From positions 1 to 8,279 of the forward strand of contig CALLAV010000087.1 in the NCBI GenBank assembly GCA_938001995.1: DNA of 8,279 nucleotides. The letters are read 5' to 3'. Each line of letters begins with the position of its first letter. Position 1 is the stretch's first letter. The stretch comes from an uncultured Amylibacter sp. Its GTDB lineage: Bacteria; Pseudomonadota; Alphaproteobacteria; Rhodobacterales; Rhodobacteraceae. The position numbers and the translations under genes are program-made. Shown here in pieces: positions 1-6,708 of the stretch. Under the pieces are notes generated by a model that was not told the DNA's origin, did no database searches, and saw only the letters and a list, made by a program, of their open reading frames with translations.

Positions 1-947
1 ACCGGTGGCATGACTTGCCCACCGGTTGACGCGGCAGCCTCTACCGCTGCTGCGAATGCAGGCTTGAAACCAGATTTTTTGATTACAGGGATGGTCATAA
101 CGCCGGTGGACACCACATTGGATATCGCAGCACCGCTTAACGTACCAAACAAGGCTGAGCTGGCAACAGCGGCATGCGCAGCACCGCCTGTAAAGCGCCC
201 CGTCATCCGGTTGGCGATTTTCATCAGTAGTTCACCCGCGCCGCTGGCCATCAGCACCGCACCGAACACGATAAAAATCAGCACATTGCCAGACACGACC
301 TGCAAGGGCTGACCGAACATGCCACCCGTCTGCGCCCAAAAATTCAACACCATGGAGCGCATACTCTGTGCAAACGTCGATTCAGAACCCGCTAGAATTC
401 CCGTCCACTCGGGCAGTAAGCCCCGCGTAAAGAAATAGATCACCCAGAACAGACAGAACCCCACAATGAACGTGCCGAACATGCGCCAAGTCAGGTAAAG
501 CACCAGCGCGGTTGCAAGTGGAAACAAAACAAAATCGCGCGTGTTGGCTGAGGGCAAAGCGCCACCATCGATGGCAAACAAACCTGCGATCCACAAAACC
601 AGAACGACTGCTGAAAGAGCAGCCCCCGCTAATTTCGCCCAAGGTGGCGTGTTCACCACCCCGAGGTAAGAGATAATGAACGAAAACAGCAGCGGCAGAC
701 CAAGGATCAAGCCAGTCGGCAACAGGAAGGATTGCTCAAATGTTTTGAACGCGGCCCCTAGCCAGTGTTCGCGAAACAAGATGCGTTGATCACGGCGTGA
801 TAAGTCTTCGAAATCTGCCGTCGTTGCTTCGATAATCCAGCGCACGAATTCAGACAACGGGCCTGATGCCGCAAAAATCAGGATCATCAGCGTGAAGACA
901 AACGCTAAAACGTCACCGGTGCGATTGATCAATGGTGCCTTGGTCAT
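1..947 (-). CDS. TRAP transporter fused permease (DctM-like), 3'-truncated by the window edge
   Basis: This is the N-terminal part (315 codons plus two bases) of an inner-membrane TRAP permease that uses an ion gradient to import organic acids or related solutes delivered by a periplasmic binding protein. The reading frame is open from the ATG to the left edge. Hydrophobic segments lie near residues 11-28, 74-96, 106-125, 137-153, 157-174, 218-235 and 258-285. The diagnostic part is residues 254-316, rich in small residues, with A-F-G-T-L-S-G-A-A-I-S-N-like and AAVEAAASTGGQVMPPV-like blocks, typical of the DctM transport core in 4TM/12TM fused (TAXI-type) permeases. The N-terminal 200 residues would be the fused DctQ-like part plus the first core helices; I do not recognise them closely, and residues 33-73 form a long charged loop. 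The ATG overlaps the stop of the upstream hydrolase gene (ATGA), so translation is probably coupled. No binding-protein gene is visible; it may lie beyond the left edge. Confidence 0.88.
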   Translation of the reverse strand, partial: MTKAPLINRTGDVLAFVFTLMILIFAASGPLSEFVRWIIEATTADFEDLSRRDQRILFREHWLGAAFKTFEQSFLLPTGLILGLPLLFSFIISYLGVVNTPPWAKLAGAALSAVVLVLWIAGLFAIDGGALPSANTRDFVLFPLATALVLYLTWRMFGTFIVGFCLFWVIYFFTRGLLPEWTGILAGSESTFAQSMRSMVLNFWAQTGGMFGQPLQVVSGNVLIFIVFGAVLMASGAGELLMKIANRMTGRFTGGAAHAAVASSALFGTLSGAAISNVVSTGVMTIPVIKKSGFKPAFAAAVEAAASTGGQVMPP

Positions 948-2206
948 GACCCTGTCCCCTCACGCAGCTTCTTGGCTTCCCATAAATAGGTATTTCTGGC
1001 AGTCGCGTTGATTTCGATCTCGGCAAGGGCCTCCATCGCGTCAGCCTTTAGCGCTTGAGCGGATTGACCAAGGGCTATCAGATGGTCGCACAACTCCAGC
1101 CGCCATTGCAGATCCTCGGTTGCCTTGGCCTGCGCCAATAGTGCGTCAACGCCCCCCGCCAAATCGGCCACGTGCTGTGCCCGCACGGTAGAAGACAATG
1201 TGCCAAGATGCGTTGGATTGCCATCATACCACCCCAGCGTGCCCGTCGCAAAAGCGCGTGCAGACCAAGATGCCTTGCCATAAAACTCACCCAGCCACGG
1301 CAGGTTTGCCAAATCATCTGGCAAACGCATCGTCGTGGCGATGTCATCCATGGAGAACCCTGCATTCATGCCATCTGCCGTGTGCTGCATCACATGCAAA
1401 ATAGCGGCGCGCGTTGTCATCAGCACTTCTCGCACTTTATCTTTGCCAAACACGGGTTGCGTATGTCCAGGCGCTAAAACAGACGCCCCCAGATCGGCCA
1501 ACATCTCTAGGCTGTCTGCCCAAGCGGCAAAGTCTCGATAAGGCGTGCCGCGAATGGCGTAGAGGTTCGGGAAAGCATGATACCAATTGTCACCAGGGAT
1601 CAGCACCCCCGCCTCTGGCAGCCAAACAGCGATGTGATCTGCCGTCTCACCTGGCGCGTGGATCAGCTGGGCAGGAACACCGTCAAGGTCAATATCACAG
1701 TCTTCGGCAACGAGTTGTGTGGGCGGTACATGGCCTGCCCCCATACCCTCCATCGGGCGATCACCAGGACCGCAGCCAAGCGAGATACGCTCCTGCGACG
1801 TTAGGCCAATGCCAAACTGGGCCATCGTCCGCCGCCCCAACGCTTTGTTGGGAGCGATGCACGCTGCGTCCTGCCCCACAAGATCGGAAGCAAACGCGGC
1901 ACTGGCGATGATCGGTATCGTGCGGTCTTCGCAGAATACGGTCGCGCCAGAGATGTGGTCGCGGTGACTGTGGGTATAGATGATCCGCCCGACAGGCTTG
2001 TTACAATGGGTGCGAAACGCCGCCAACACATTGGTCGCCGCCGAAGTGCTTTCAGAGGTATCGACGATGGTGACAGAAGTATCCCCTTCGATCATATGTT
2101 GCGTCGACGCAGCAAAGCCAACGGCCGTCCAGATTTTGGGGGCGAGTTCAACTACATGTTTCTTGAACTGCGTTTCATTGTGAGCAACCAGTTGGGAATT
2201 GGGCAA
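944..2206 (-). CDS. Alkyl-sulfatase-like metallo-beta-lactamase-fold hydrolase
   Basis: A 420-residue predicted two-metal hydrolase related to the SdsA1/YjcS alkyl sulfatases, which cleave sulfate from alkyl sulfate esters. The metal motif THSHRDH gives H79, H81, D83 and H84. Further predicted ligands are E187 in APGET (alkyl sulfatases carry Glu where ordinary MBL enzymes have His), D206 in PGDN and H248 in APGHT. After the MBL domain (about 20-255), residues 260-410 resemble the alkyl sulfatase dimerisation domain, including a GWYDGNP block near 325-331. It is much shorter than SdsA1 (about 650 residues) and lacks the C-terminal SCP2-like domain and any obvious signal peptide, so it is probably cytoplasmic. 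The start is a TTG with a strong ribosome site TGGAGGA 7 bases upstream. It begins 3 bases after the stop of a 43-codon ORF and its own stop overlaps the TRAP permease start. The fold assignment is firm. The actual substrate (sulfate ester, lactone or other ester) is inference. Confidence 0.86.
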   Translation of the reverse strand: MPNSQLVAHNETQFKKHVVELAPKIWTAVGFAASTQHMIEGDTSVTIVDTSESTSAATNVLAAFRTHCNKPVGRIIYTHSHRDHISGATVFCEDRTIPIIASAAFASDLVGQDAACIAPNKALGRRTMAQFGIGLTSQERISLGCGPGDRPMEGMGAGHVPPTQLVAEDCDIDLDGVPAQLIHAPGETADHIAVWLPEAGVLIPGDNWYHAFPNLYAIRGTPYRDFAAWADSLEMLADLGASVLAPGHTQPVFGKDKVREVLMTTRAAILHVMQHTADGMNAGFSMDDIATTMRLPDDLANLPWLGEFYGKASWSARAFATGTLGWYDGNPTHLGTLSSTVRAQHVADLAGGVDALLAQAKATEDLQWRLELCDHLIALGQSAQALKADAMEALAEIEINATARNTYLWEAKKLREGTGS

Positions 2207-2209
2207 GGC

Positions 2210-2341
2210 TTAGTCCTCCAAATAGGTTTTCGACGAGGTGCCATAGTAGGCCGCAGTTCGCGCCCCGCGACACTTAGGGTCGACCATTGGTACGAATTGG
2301 TCCACGCCAACAGGCAAAACGGTTTGGCAGGTTTCAGTCAT
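2210..2341 (-). CDS. Small hypothetical protein, 43 residues, between the SDR and MBL genes
   Basis: I do not recognise this product. The ORF starts with an ATG inside the last codons of the SDR gene (ATGACTGA: start and SDR stop within 8 bases, different frame) and ends with TAA 3 bases before the TTG of the MBL gene. It therefore exactly fills the only 127-base space between two otherwise tightly packed genes. The product begins MTETCQTVLPVG and ends SSKTYLED. It has two cysteines (C5 and C24), a basic KCRGAR stretch near residues 23-28, an aromatic YYG, and no signal peptide or membrane segment. About 27 of 43 codons end in G or C, which fits its neighbours. There is no good independent ribosome site, so translation would rely on coupling to SDR termination. 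The placement favours a real gene, but chance cannot be excluded at this length, and it could also be the decayed end of a longer gene. Confidence 0.5.
   Translation of the reverse strand: MTETCQTVLPVGVDQFVPMVDPKCRGARTAAYYGTSSKTYLED
2214..2220 (-). promoter_or_regulatory. Ribosome binding site for the TTG-started MBL hydrolase
   Basis: The minus strand reads TGGAGGA, then 7 bases, then TTG at 2206. No in-frame ATG or GTG sits at a suitable distance, so this site decides the start. The Shine-Dalgarno sequence lies inside the last codons of the upstream 43-codon ORF, so translation of that ORF would pass over it. Confidence 0.75.
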
Positions 2342-3104
2342 TCAACACCATCGCATCGCTCAGCCCCATGGCTCCCATGCCGCCGTCAATCACGATGTCC
2401 TGTCCTTTGATCCACGCGCTTTGCGGGGAGGCGAGATACAAGATCACGTCAGCAATCTCTTCAGGCATGCCAGGCCGACCGGCACGGGCAATGTTCTTTG
2501 CAACCTTGGGTCCGAAAGCAGCGGTGAAATCATCCAAAATACCGGTGCTGACCGCTGCCGGGCTAACCGAGTTCATGCGCAAACCGCGCCCAATCATGGA
2601 TTCGGTCTGCGCCATGGTGAATACGATCACTGCTTCCTTGGACAGGTTGTATGCTCGCACGTGGTCAATGTTGCGGTCTTCGATAAAGCTGGCGACGTCG
2701 CTGGGATCACTCGCCATCAGGGCCTTGACCTCCTCCAGATTGTCACGCCAGAAGGCACCCGCCCGCGAGGCCACATTCACGATTGCCGCCCCTTCTGCCA
2801 TCTTGTCCAGCATCCCTGTCAGAAAATCGCGAAAGCCAAAGAAGTTGACCCGCAAAATGACCTCAGTTAGACCCTCGCGCGGTGGCAGGCCCGCGTTGTT
2901 GATCAATACATCGAATGGTCCCTCGGCGGCAGCGACGGCCGCCGTGACCGAAACAGGATCATTCAGATCGGTCTTGATCCAATGGTCCACATGCGCGGGC
3001 GGCTCGGTAATATCAAAAGCCGTGACGTGATGGCCCTGCTCTTGCAATTTCTTGGCAACCTCGGCACCGATGCCTGTCGCACCCCCTGTTAAGGCAACTT
3101 TCAT
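2334..3104 (-). CDS. Short-chain dehydrogenase/reductase (3-alpha-hydroxysteroid dehydrogenase-like)
   Basis: A 256-residue classical SDR, the usual family length, predicted to interconvert an alcohol and a ketone or aldehyde in the cytoplasm. The Rossmann glycine motif is TGGATGIG at 6-13. D31 at the end of the second strand predicts preference for NAD(H) over NADP(H). NNAG is at 69-72. The catalytic set is N87, S113, Y152 and K156 (YNLSK). The long insertion between the Ser and Tyr strands (about 115-150) and the terminal I-V-I-D-G-G block resemble the 3-alpha-hydroxysteroid dehydrogenase/carbonyl reductase group (Comamonas HsdA type), although family likeness does not prove a steroid substrate. 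The start ATG has a good site, AAAGGAG at 3111-3117, 6 bases upstream. It follows cytochrome b561 by 25 bases, and its last codons overlap the start of a 43-codon ORF. Confidence 0.92.
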   Translation of the reverse strand: MKVALTGGATGIGAEVAKKLQEQGHHVTAFDITEPPAHVDHWIKTDLNDPVSVTAAVAAAEGPFDVLINNAGLPPREGLTEVILRVNFFGFRDFLTGMLDKMAEGAAIVNVASRAGAFWRDNLEEVKALMASDPSDVASFIEDRNIDHVRAYNLSKEAVIVFTMAQTESMIGRGLRMNSVSPAAVSTGILDDFTAAFGPKVAKNIARAGRPGMPEEIADVILYLASPQSAWIKGQDIVIDGGMGAMGLSDAMVLND

Positions 3105-3129
3105 CTTTGTCTCCTTTGGGCTTTCGTCT

Positions 3130-3654
3130 TCATGAACCGAACCACATCCTTTTGATCAAACTATCGCGCAAAAAGAACTGATGATAGAGTGTCGCGCCAA
3201 GATGCATCAACACCAACAGCACTAACGCTGTAGACGCGGCCACATGAATGCGGCGCGGCACAAGCGTTTCGAATCCCTCAGGCAAGACAGCTTCAGCACC
3301 ACCTAGCGCCATCGGCATCAGGCCCGCGCCCATCGACATCGCGATGCCGCTGATGACCATTACGGCGATCAAAACATAAAACGCCCAATGTGATGCCTTA
3401 CCCAGAAAGTTCAGCAGCGCATTGCCAGTCTCAACGTGGGGTGGATTTTGAGCGCGTATCCGCACAATCAGTCGGGCAATCAAAAGCGCACCAATCAACA
3501 GACCGACGATCATGTGTCCCGCAAGATTGGTCAGCTTGTCTTCAAAACCATCGCTGAGGGGCGCAATGACCACTTTGCCAAAGAACAGGGCCATCAAGAT
3601 CAAAATGGCCATCAGCCAATGTAGGGTCACAAGGGCGGGAACATAGCGTTTCAT
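3130..3654 (-). CDS. Cytochrome b561 (CybB-type, four-helix di-heme membrane protein)
   Basis: A 174-residue inner-membrane cytochrome b561 of the bacterial CybB/YceJ family, which binds two b-type hemes and moves electrons between the quinone pool and another redox partner. Four hydrophobic helices lie near 9-31, 44-66, 88-108 and 136-158. Histidines H12 (TLHW), H47 (AGHM), H137 (RIHV) and H151 (LMHL) fall where the four heme ligands of E. coli CybB lie. H89 and H158 are additional. The loop at 109-135 is longer and probably periplasmic. The start is supported by GAGGA at 3661-3665, 6 bases upstream of ATG. It lies 43 bases after a Tat-exported protein gene, which makes a functional electron-transfer pairing plausible but unproven. 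Confidence 0.92.
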   Translation of the reverse strand: MKRYVPALVTLHWLMAILILMALFFGKVVIAPLSDGFEDKLTNLAGHMIVGLLIGALLIARLIVRIRAQNPPHVETGNALLNFLGKASHWAFYVLIAVMVISGIAMSMGAGLMPMALGGAEAVLPEGFETLVPRRIHVAASTALVLLVLMHLGATLYHQFFLRDSLIKRMWFGS

Positions 3655-3697
3655 TTTGTATCCTCATAAATTCGTCTAGTTTCGCTGGCACTTACAC

Positions 3698-4261
3698 TCA
3701 GAGCTGGATTGGAAAATCCAGATCCTGTGGCAGCAGAGAATGGGTCACGGGAGCGCCTTGCAACACATGAAATTCGCTGCCTTCAGCAAGACAAATGCGC
3801 AAGAACTCATCCACATAGCCGCCATCACCACTTTCTGCGTAGTGCTTTTTCAAGCCCTCCAGATGGCGATAGACCTCATGAATGACATAGATGATGCGGC
3901 CGGTGGTTTTGGTGGCATGCGGGTTTAACCCGTCTTCAAATTCGGTGTTTTTGGCCACCGTGTAGGTCACCATCCCCCAAGGGCCGTGGGTCTTCTTCAG
4001 CCATGCCTTATGCAAGTCCCAAACACCGTCGGCGGCTGCTTCATGTTCCGCTCGGATGATCAAAGTTGTACAAACTGCAATGTTGCCTTCGTACCCTTCG
4101 GGCAAATTGTCGGATGCGCTCGCTGTAAACGCGGGAGTTCCTTGCGCGACGGCTGTAGCGCCAAGACCTGCAGCAAGCAGTCCAAGGCTTCGCCGAGATA
4201 AGACAGTCCCACTTTCATTTTGGGCCGCTACAGTTTGCTCGGTATTCTTTACATTTACCAT
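3698..4261 (-). CDS. Tat-exported protein of unknown function, possible dimeric alpha/beta-barrel
   Basis: A 187-residue protein with a clear twin-arginine signal: polar N-region, S-R-R-S-L-G-L at 22-28, a hydrophobic Ala/Leu/Gly stretch to about 47, and a likely A-S-A cleavage site near 47-49. The Tat signal suggests export already folded, often with a cofactor. The mature part of about 138 residues has no family motif I can name with certainty. Its alternating strand-helix pattern (strands near 60-70, 96-103 and 121-128; helix near 129-142) is compatible with a ferredoxin-like dimeric alpha/beta barrel as in antibiotic-biosynthesis-monooxygenase-type proteins; this is a weak inference. The mature part has nine histidines (73, 84, 92, 115, 128, 133, 140, 165, 174) and two cysteines (C64, C157), but no CxxCH c-type heme motif. 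AAGGA, 6 bases upstream, supports the ATG. It lies 50 bases after the OsmC-like gene and 43 bases before cytochrome b561. Confidence 0.8.
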   Translation of the reverse strand: MVNVKNTEQTVAAQNESGTVLSRRSLGLLAAGLGATAVAQGTPAFTASASDNLPEGYEGNIAVCTTLIIRAEHEAAADGVWDLHKAWLKKTHGPWGMVTYTVAKNTEFEDGLNPHATKTTGRIIYVIHEVYRHLEGLKKHYAESGDGGYVDEFLRICLAEGSEFHVLQGAPVTHSLLPQDLDFPIQL

Positions 4262-4311
4262 TCGGTGTCCTTGCTTTGTGCATTGATTTGTCGTGGAGCG
4301 CTTTTATAGGT

Positions 4312-5493
4312 TCACACCCGCACGACCTTGAGTTTCGTCTTGAGGTCTGTCCGGCAAAACGCATGCAGGAAACAAGTCTGCTCCGAGATGTCGAGCATCT
4401 CCTGCGCGGTCTCGTCGCTTTCAGATGTCTCAAGATAGACATGTGTTTCGATTGGGTCCGCTGCGCCGGCTTTGCCCGTGCCGCCCGACGCACCACCAAG
4501 GCTGAAGTGCGTGTCCTGAACGATCCGGTAATCTGGCAAGTCCAGCTTCAGCATCGAGACGAAACGCCCGAATTGGGTCATAAAGCAGAACCCGATGCCT
4601 GCCGATATCAACGTATTGGCATCCGGTGCGCGGCCATCCTCGGAGGACAGGAATTTGAAGGACGTGCCATAGGGCGAATACTGCATCTGCTGGATTTCCT
4701 TGATGCCATCTTCGCGCAGAACCGCGACAGCACCGATGTTCAGCCGCCGGTCCTGCTCTTCAGCAAGGCTGCCCGCAGCGTTGGATGTGCCGAGCACAAC
4801 CTCCTTTTTGGGCGTGGGGCCAACGGGTGACATTAAGGTCAGATCACTTGGCATGGCTTGTGCCTTGGCAAAATGATTACCAGGGTCGGGAAAAAGTGGG
4901 GCGTCCAGCTCCGCCACTTTGGCAGTTGCAAGCTCAGTGCCATTTCTGCCCAGCTTAAACAGGCTTTCCAACTGGCCCCGCATCAGCCCGTTCAGCGGCG
5001 ATGCGTAGGTCGCGTTGATCAGGAACTCGTTCAGTTCCGCATCCCCCAAATCGCAATCGATCTCCACCTGAAGGTCAATGTTCTCAGCGCCCCCCACCAT
5101 GGTGCGCTTGGGCATGGAGCCCTTCATAGTATAGTAATTGTCTTGGATCAGCTTGAGCTTACGGATCTCGATCCCCTTAATTTTCGCCAGCGCGAGGATC
5201 TCGTTCATGAAACTTGCAGCCATACCTGTGGACAGAAACGCCAAAGGACAAGGTGCTGCATCGTGCCCGTTCAGGTACGGGCCTTCATCGGACACAAGTC
5301 GCCATGTTTTGCCCGTCATTGCGGAGCGAACGAGAGCTTCCTTTTGAAACCCACTCAGTGAACGCACCCATGTGCGTAGCGCATCACCCTTGCGGTTATA
5401 AGGAGCGTCGATGGTCACATCATCCGCATTCGCCACCTCAAAAAACGGGGCAATCCCGCTGGTGCCAATCAGGTCTTCGCCAAGTTTCGCCAT
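4312..5493 (-). CDS. Tandem-domain OsmC/Ohr-like protein
   Basis: A 393-residue protein that looks like two OsmC-fold units in one chain; ordinary OsmC or Ohr proteins are about 140 residues and form dimers. Unit 1 spans roughly 55-185, with C82 in APCPLAFLS at the start of the central helix and A-T-Y-A-S-P-L-N-G (161-169) where the second redox Cys is usually found, so that Cys appears absent. Unit 2 spans about 245-393, with C303 in IGFCFMTQFG and C374/C380 in EQTCFLHAFC, keeping the two-Cys pattern. OsmC/Ohr proteins typically reduce organic hydroperoxides with paired thiols. Here the role could be peroxide detoxification alongside oxidative chemistry, or another function. There is no signal peptide, so it should be cytoplasmic. 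The ATG lies 3 bases after the P450 stop with GGAG at 5501-5504, 7 bases upstream. The fold call is fairly sure; the enzymatic role is inferred. Confidence 0.82.
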   Translation of the reverse strand: MAKLGEDLIGTSGIAPFFEVANADDVTIDAPYNRKGDALRTWVRSLSGFQKEALVRSAMTGKTWRLVSDEGPYLNGHDAAPCPLAFLSTGMAASFMNEILALAKIKGIEIRKLKLIQDNYYTMKGSMPKRTMVGGAENIDLQVEIDCDLGDAELNEFLINATYASPLNGLMRGQLESLFKLGRNGTELATAKVAELDAPLFPDPGNHFAKAQAMPSDLTLMSPVGPTPKKEVVLGTSNAAGSLAEEQDRRLNIGAVAVLREDGIKEIQQMQYSPYGTSFKFLSSEDGRAPDANTLISAGIGFCFMTQFGRFVSMLKLDLPDYRIVQDTHFSLGGASGGTGKAGAADPIETHVYLETSESDETAQEMLDISEQTCFLHAFCRTDLKTKLKVVRV

Positions 5494-5496
5494 GTG

Positions 5497-6708
5497 TTAT
5501 CTCCGAATTGTCGTGTTCTTTGTGATCGATAATTGCATCCGCGTGGGCGCAGCCCCTTTCTGCACAGGATCGCGCGTCGGGATTTCAATCAGGGTGATGT
5601 CAGTGACACGTTCAATCAGTGTCTCAAGTGCTATGGCCATTTCCATACGTGCCAGCTGCGCACCAGGGCACGAATGCATACCGTAGCCAAAGCTAAAGTT
5701 GCGCTGACGTGGGCGGGTGATGTCGAAGGCATCCGGGTCGCTCCAATGAGCGGGATCCCGATTGACTGCAGGGATCAATACCATCATCAGATCGCCTGCC
5801 TTGATTGGCGCGTCCGCAAGTGTCGTATCCGATCAGGCGCGATGCGGCAGCGCCCAGGGCAACGGAGCTATGCGCATGCCTTCGTTCACCGCATCCATCG
5901 CGCGACTAGGGTCCGCGCGCAGCTTTGCGAACTGGTCAGGGTTCATCAAAAGCTGTTCCAAAATTAGCGGCAATTGGCTGCGCGTGGTATCCACACCTGC
6001 GCTGGCCATTTCACCGACAAGGCTCAGCAGCTCTGTCTCGGTCAGCTGGTCGCCGTCGATCTTTGCCAGCATCAGTTCACTAAAAATATCTGTTCCTGGA
6101 TTTTTGCGCCGCTCTGCCAGCATATCCGCAAGGTAACCGTGCATGTTGCGTACCGCTTGCTCGACCGCCTCGACCCCTTCGCCCGATTGCAGCGCATCGA
6201 CCTTGCGGCCCCCGATGCGAATCCAGTCGTCAAAGCCGTCGATATCCGCATAAGGCAGATCAAACATCGGTCCCAGCACATTGGCAGGATAGGGATCGGC
6301 GAAGTCCTTGCAAAAATCGACCTGCCCTTTATCGGGCCACGCATCGATCAGCGCCTCTGCCACCCCACGGATTTGATCGCGTAGCCCTTCCATGACCTTG
6401 TCGCGCAATGCAGCGAGCACGATTTTTTGCAACCGCGCATGTGGTCCGCCGTGCATGTTAAGCAATTCATGTTCTATACTGGCGGCCAGATAGGGGCTTT
6501 CATTCGGGTCGATCTGGAAGAAATCAAAACGGAAATCGCGGCATTTGAGAACTTCAACCGCCGCCTCTTGGCTCAGGCAGACATGACCGCCCTGAACAGG
6601 ATGCAAATCGCCTAGCCCACGCAAGCGTGCAATCTCAGCATATTTGTCACTTACAAAAGCGGCACCACGCAAATCAACAAGCGGCAAAGAGGCAGGGAGC
6701 GTAATCAT
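5497..6708 (-). pseudogene. Cytochrome P450 interrupted by one in-frame TGA
   Basis: This would be a 403-residue soluble bacterial P450, the normal length, that inserts oxygen into a substrate using heme and an external electron donor. Landmarks in order: HGGPHARLQK near 86-95 (C-helix, heme propionate contacts); the I-helix oxygen-activation motif AGVDTT at 237-242; ExxR with E276 and R279; and the heme-thiolate motif FGYGMHSCPG with C347. Codon 292 (plus-strand tca at 5833-5835) is TGA, directly after PHRA and before SDTTL. The frame is identical on both sides and homology resumes at once, so this is a nonsense substitution, not a frameshift. The 291-residue product would lack the heme cysteine and be inactive. 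The ATG at 6708 overlaps the aldehyde dehydrogenase stop by one base (TGATG); a TTG one codon upstream is a less likely start. Alternatives are a sequencing error, a strain-level mutation or readthrough. No ferredoxin or reductase gene is nearby. Confidence 0.85.

Noticed and set aside
382..642. 86-codon minus-strand ORF
   Set aside because: It is out of frame with the TRAP permease, which covers the same bases with a continuous membrane-protein reading frame up to the window edge.
1955..2410. 151-codon plus-strand ORF spanning the SDR-MBL junction
   Set aside because: It is antisense to the MBL N-terminus and the small ORF, its product is low in recognisable features, and it has no convincing ribosome site.
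2287..3030. 247-codon plus-strand ORF
   Set aside because: It lies antisense to the SDR gene, whose protein has every catalytic motif. The plus-strand translation shows no recognisable domain and is a codon-bias shadow.
4262..4311. Internal promoter suggested by CCTATAAAAG between the OsmC and Tat genes
   Set aside because: There is no matching -35 element at a suitable distance, and the 50-base gap is ordinary for operon spacing.
4276..4830. 184-codon plus-strand ORF
   Set aside because: It is antisense to the C-terminal OsmC unit, which has clear family motifs on the minus strand.
5497..5787. Separate 96-residue gene starting at the internal ATG of the P450
   Set aside because: It is in the same frame as the N-terminal part and carries only the heme-binding end. 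P450 homology also continues upstream of this ATG to the TGA, so it is a fragment, not an independent gene.
5833..5835. TGA as selenocysteine or reassigned Trp codon
   Set aside because: The position is not a catalytic Cys in P450s. Other genes here end with TGA and use TGG for Trp, and I saw no convincing selenocysteine stem-loop just downstream.
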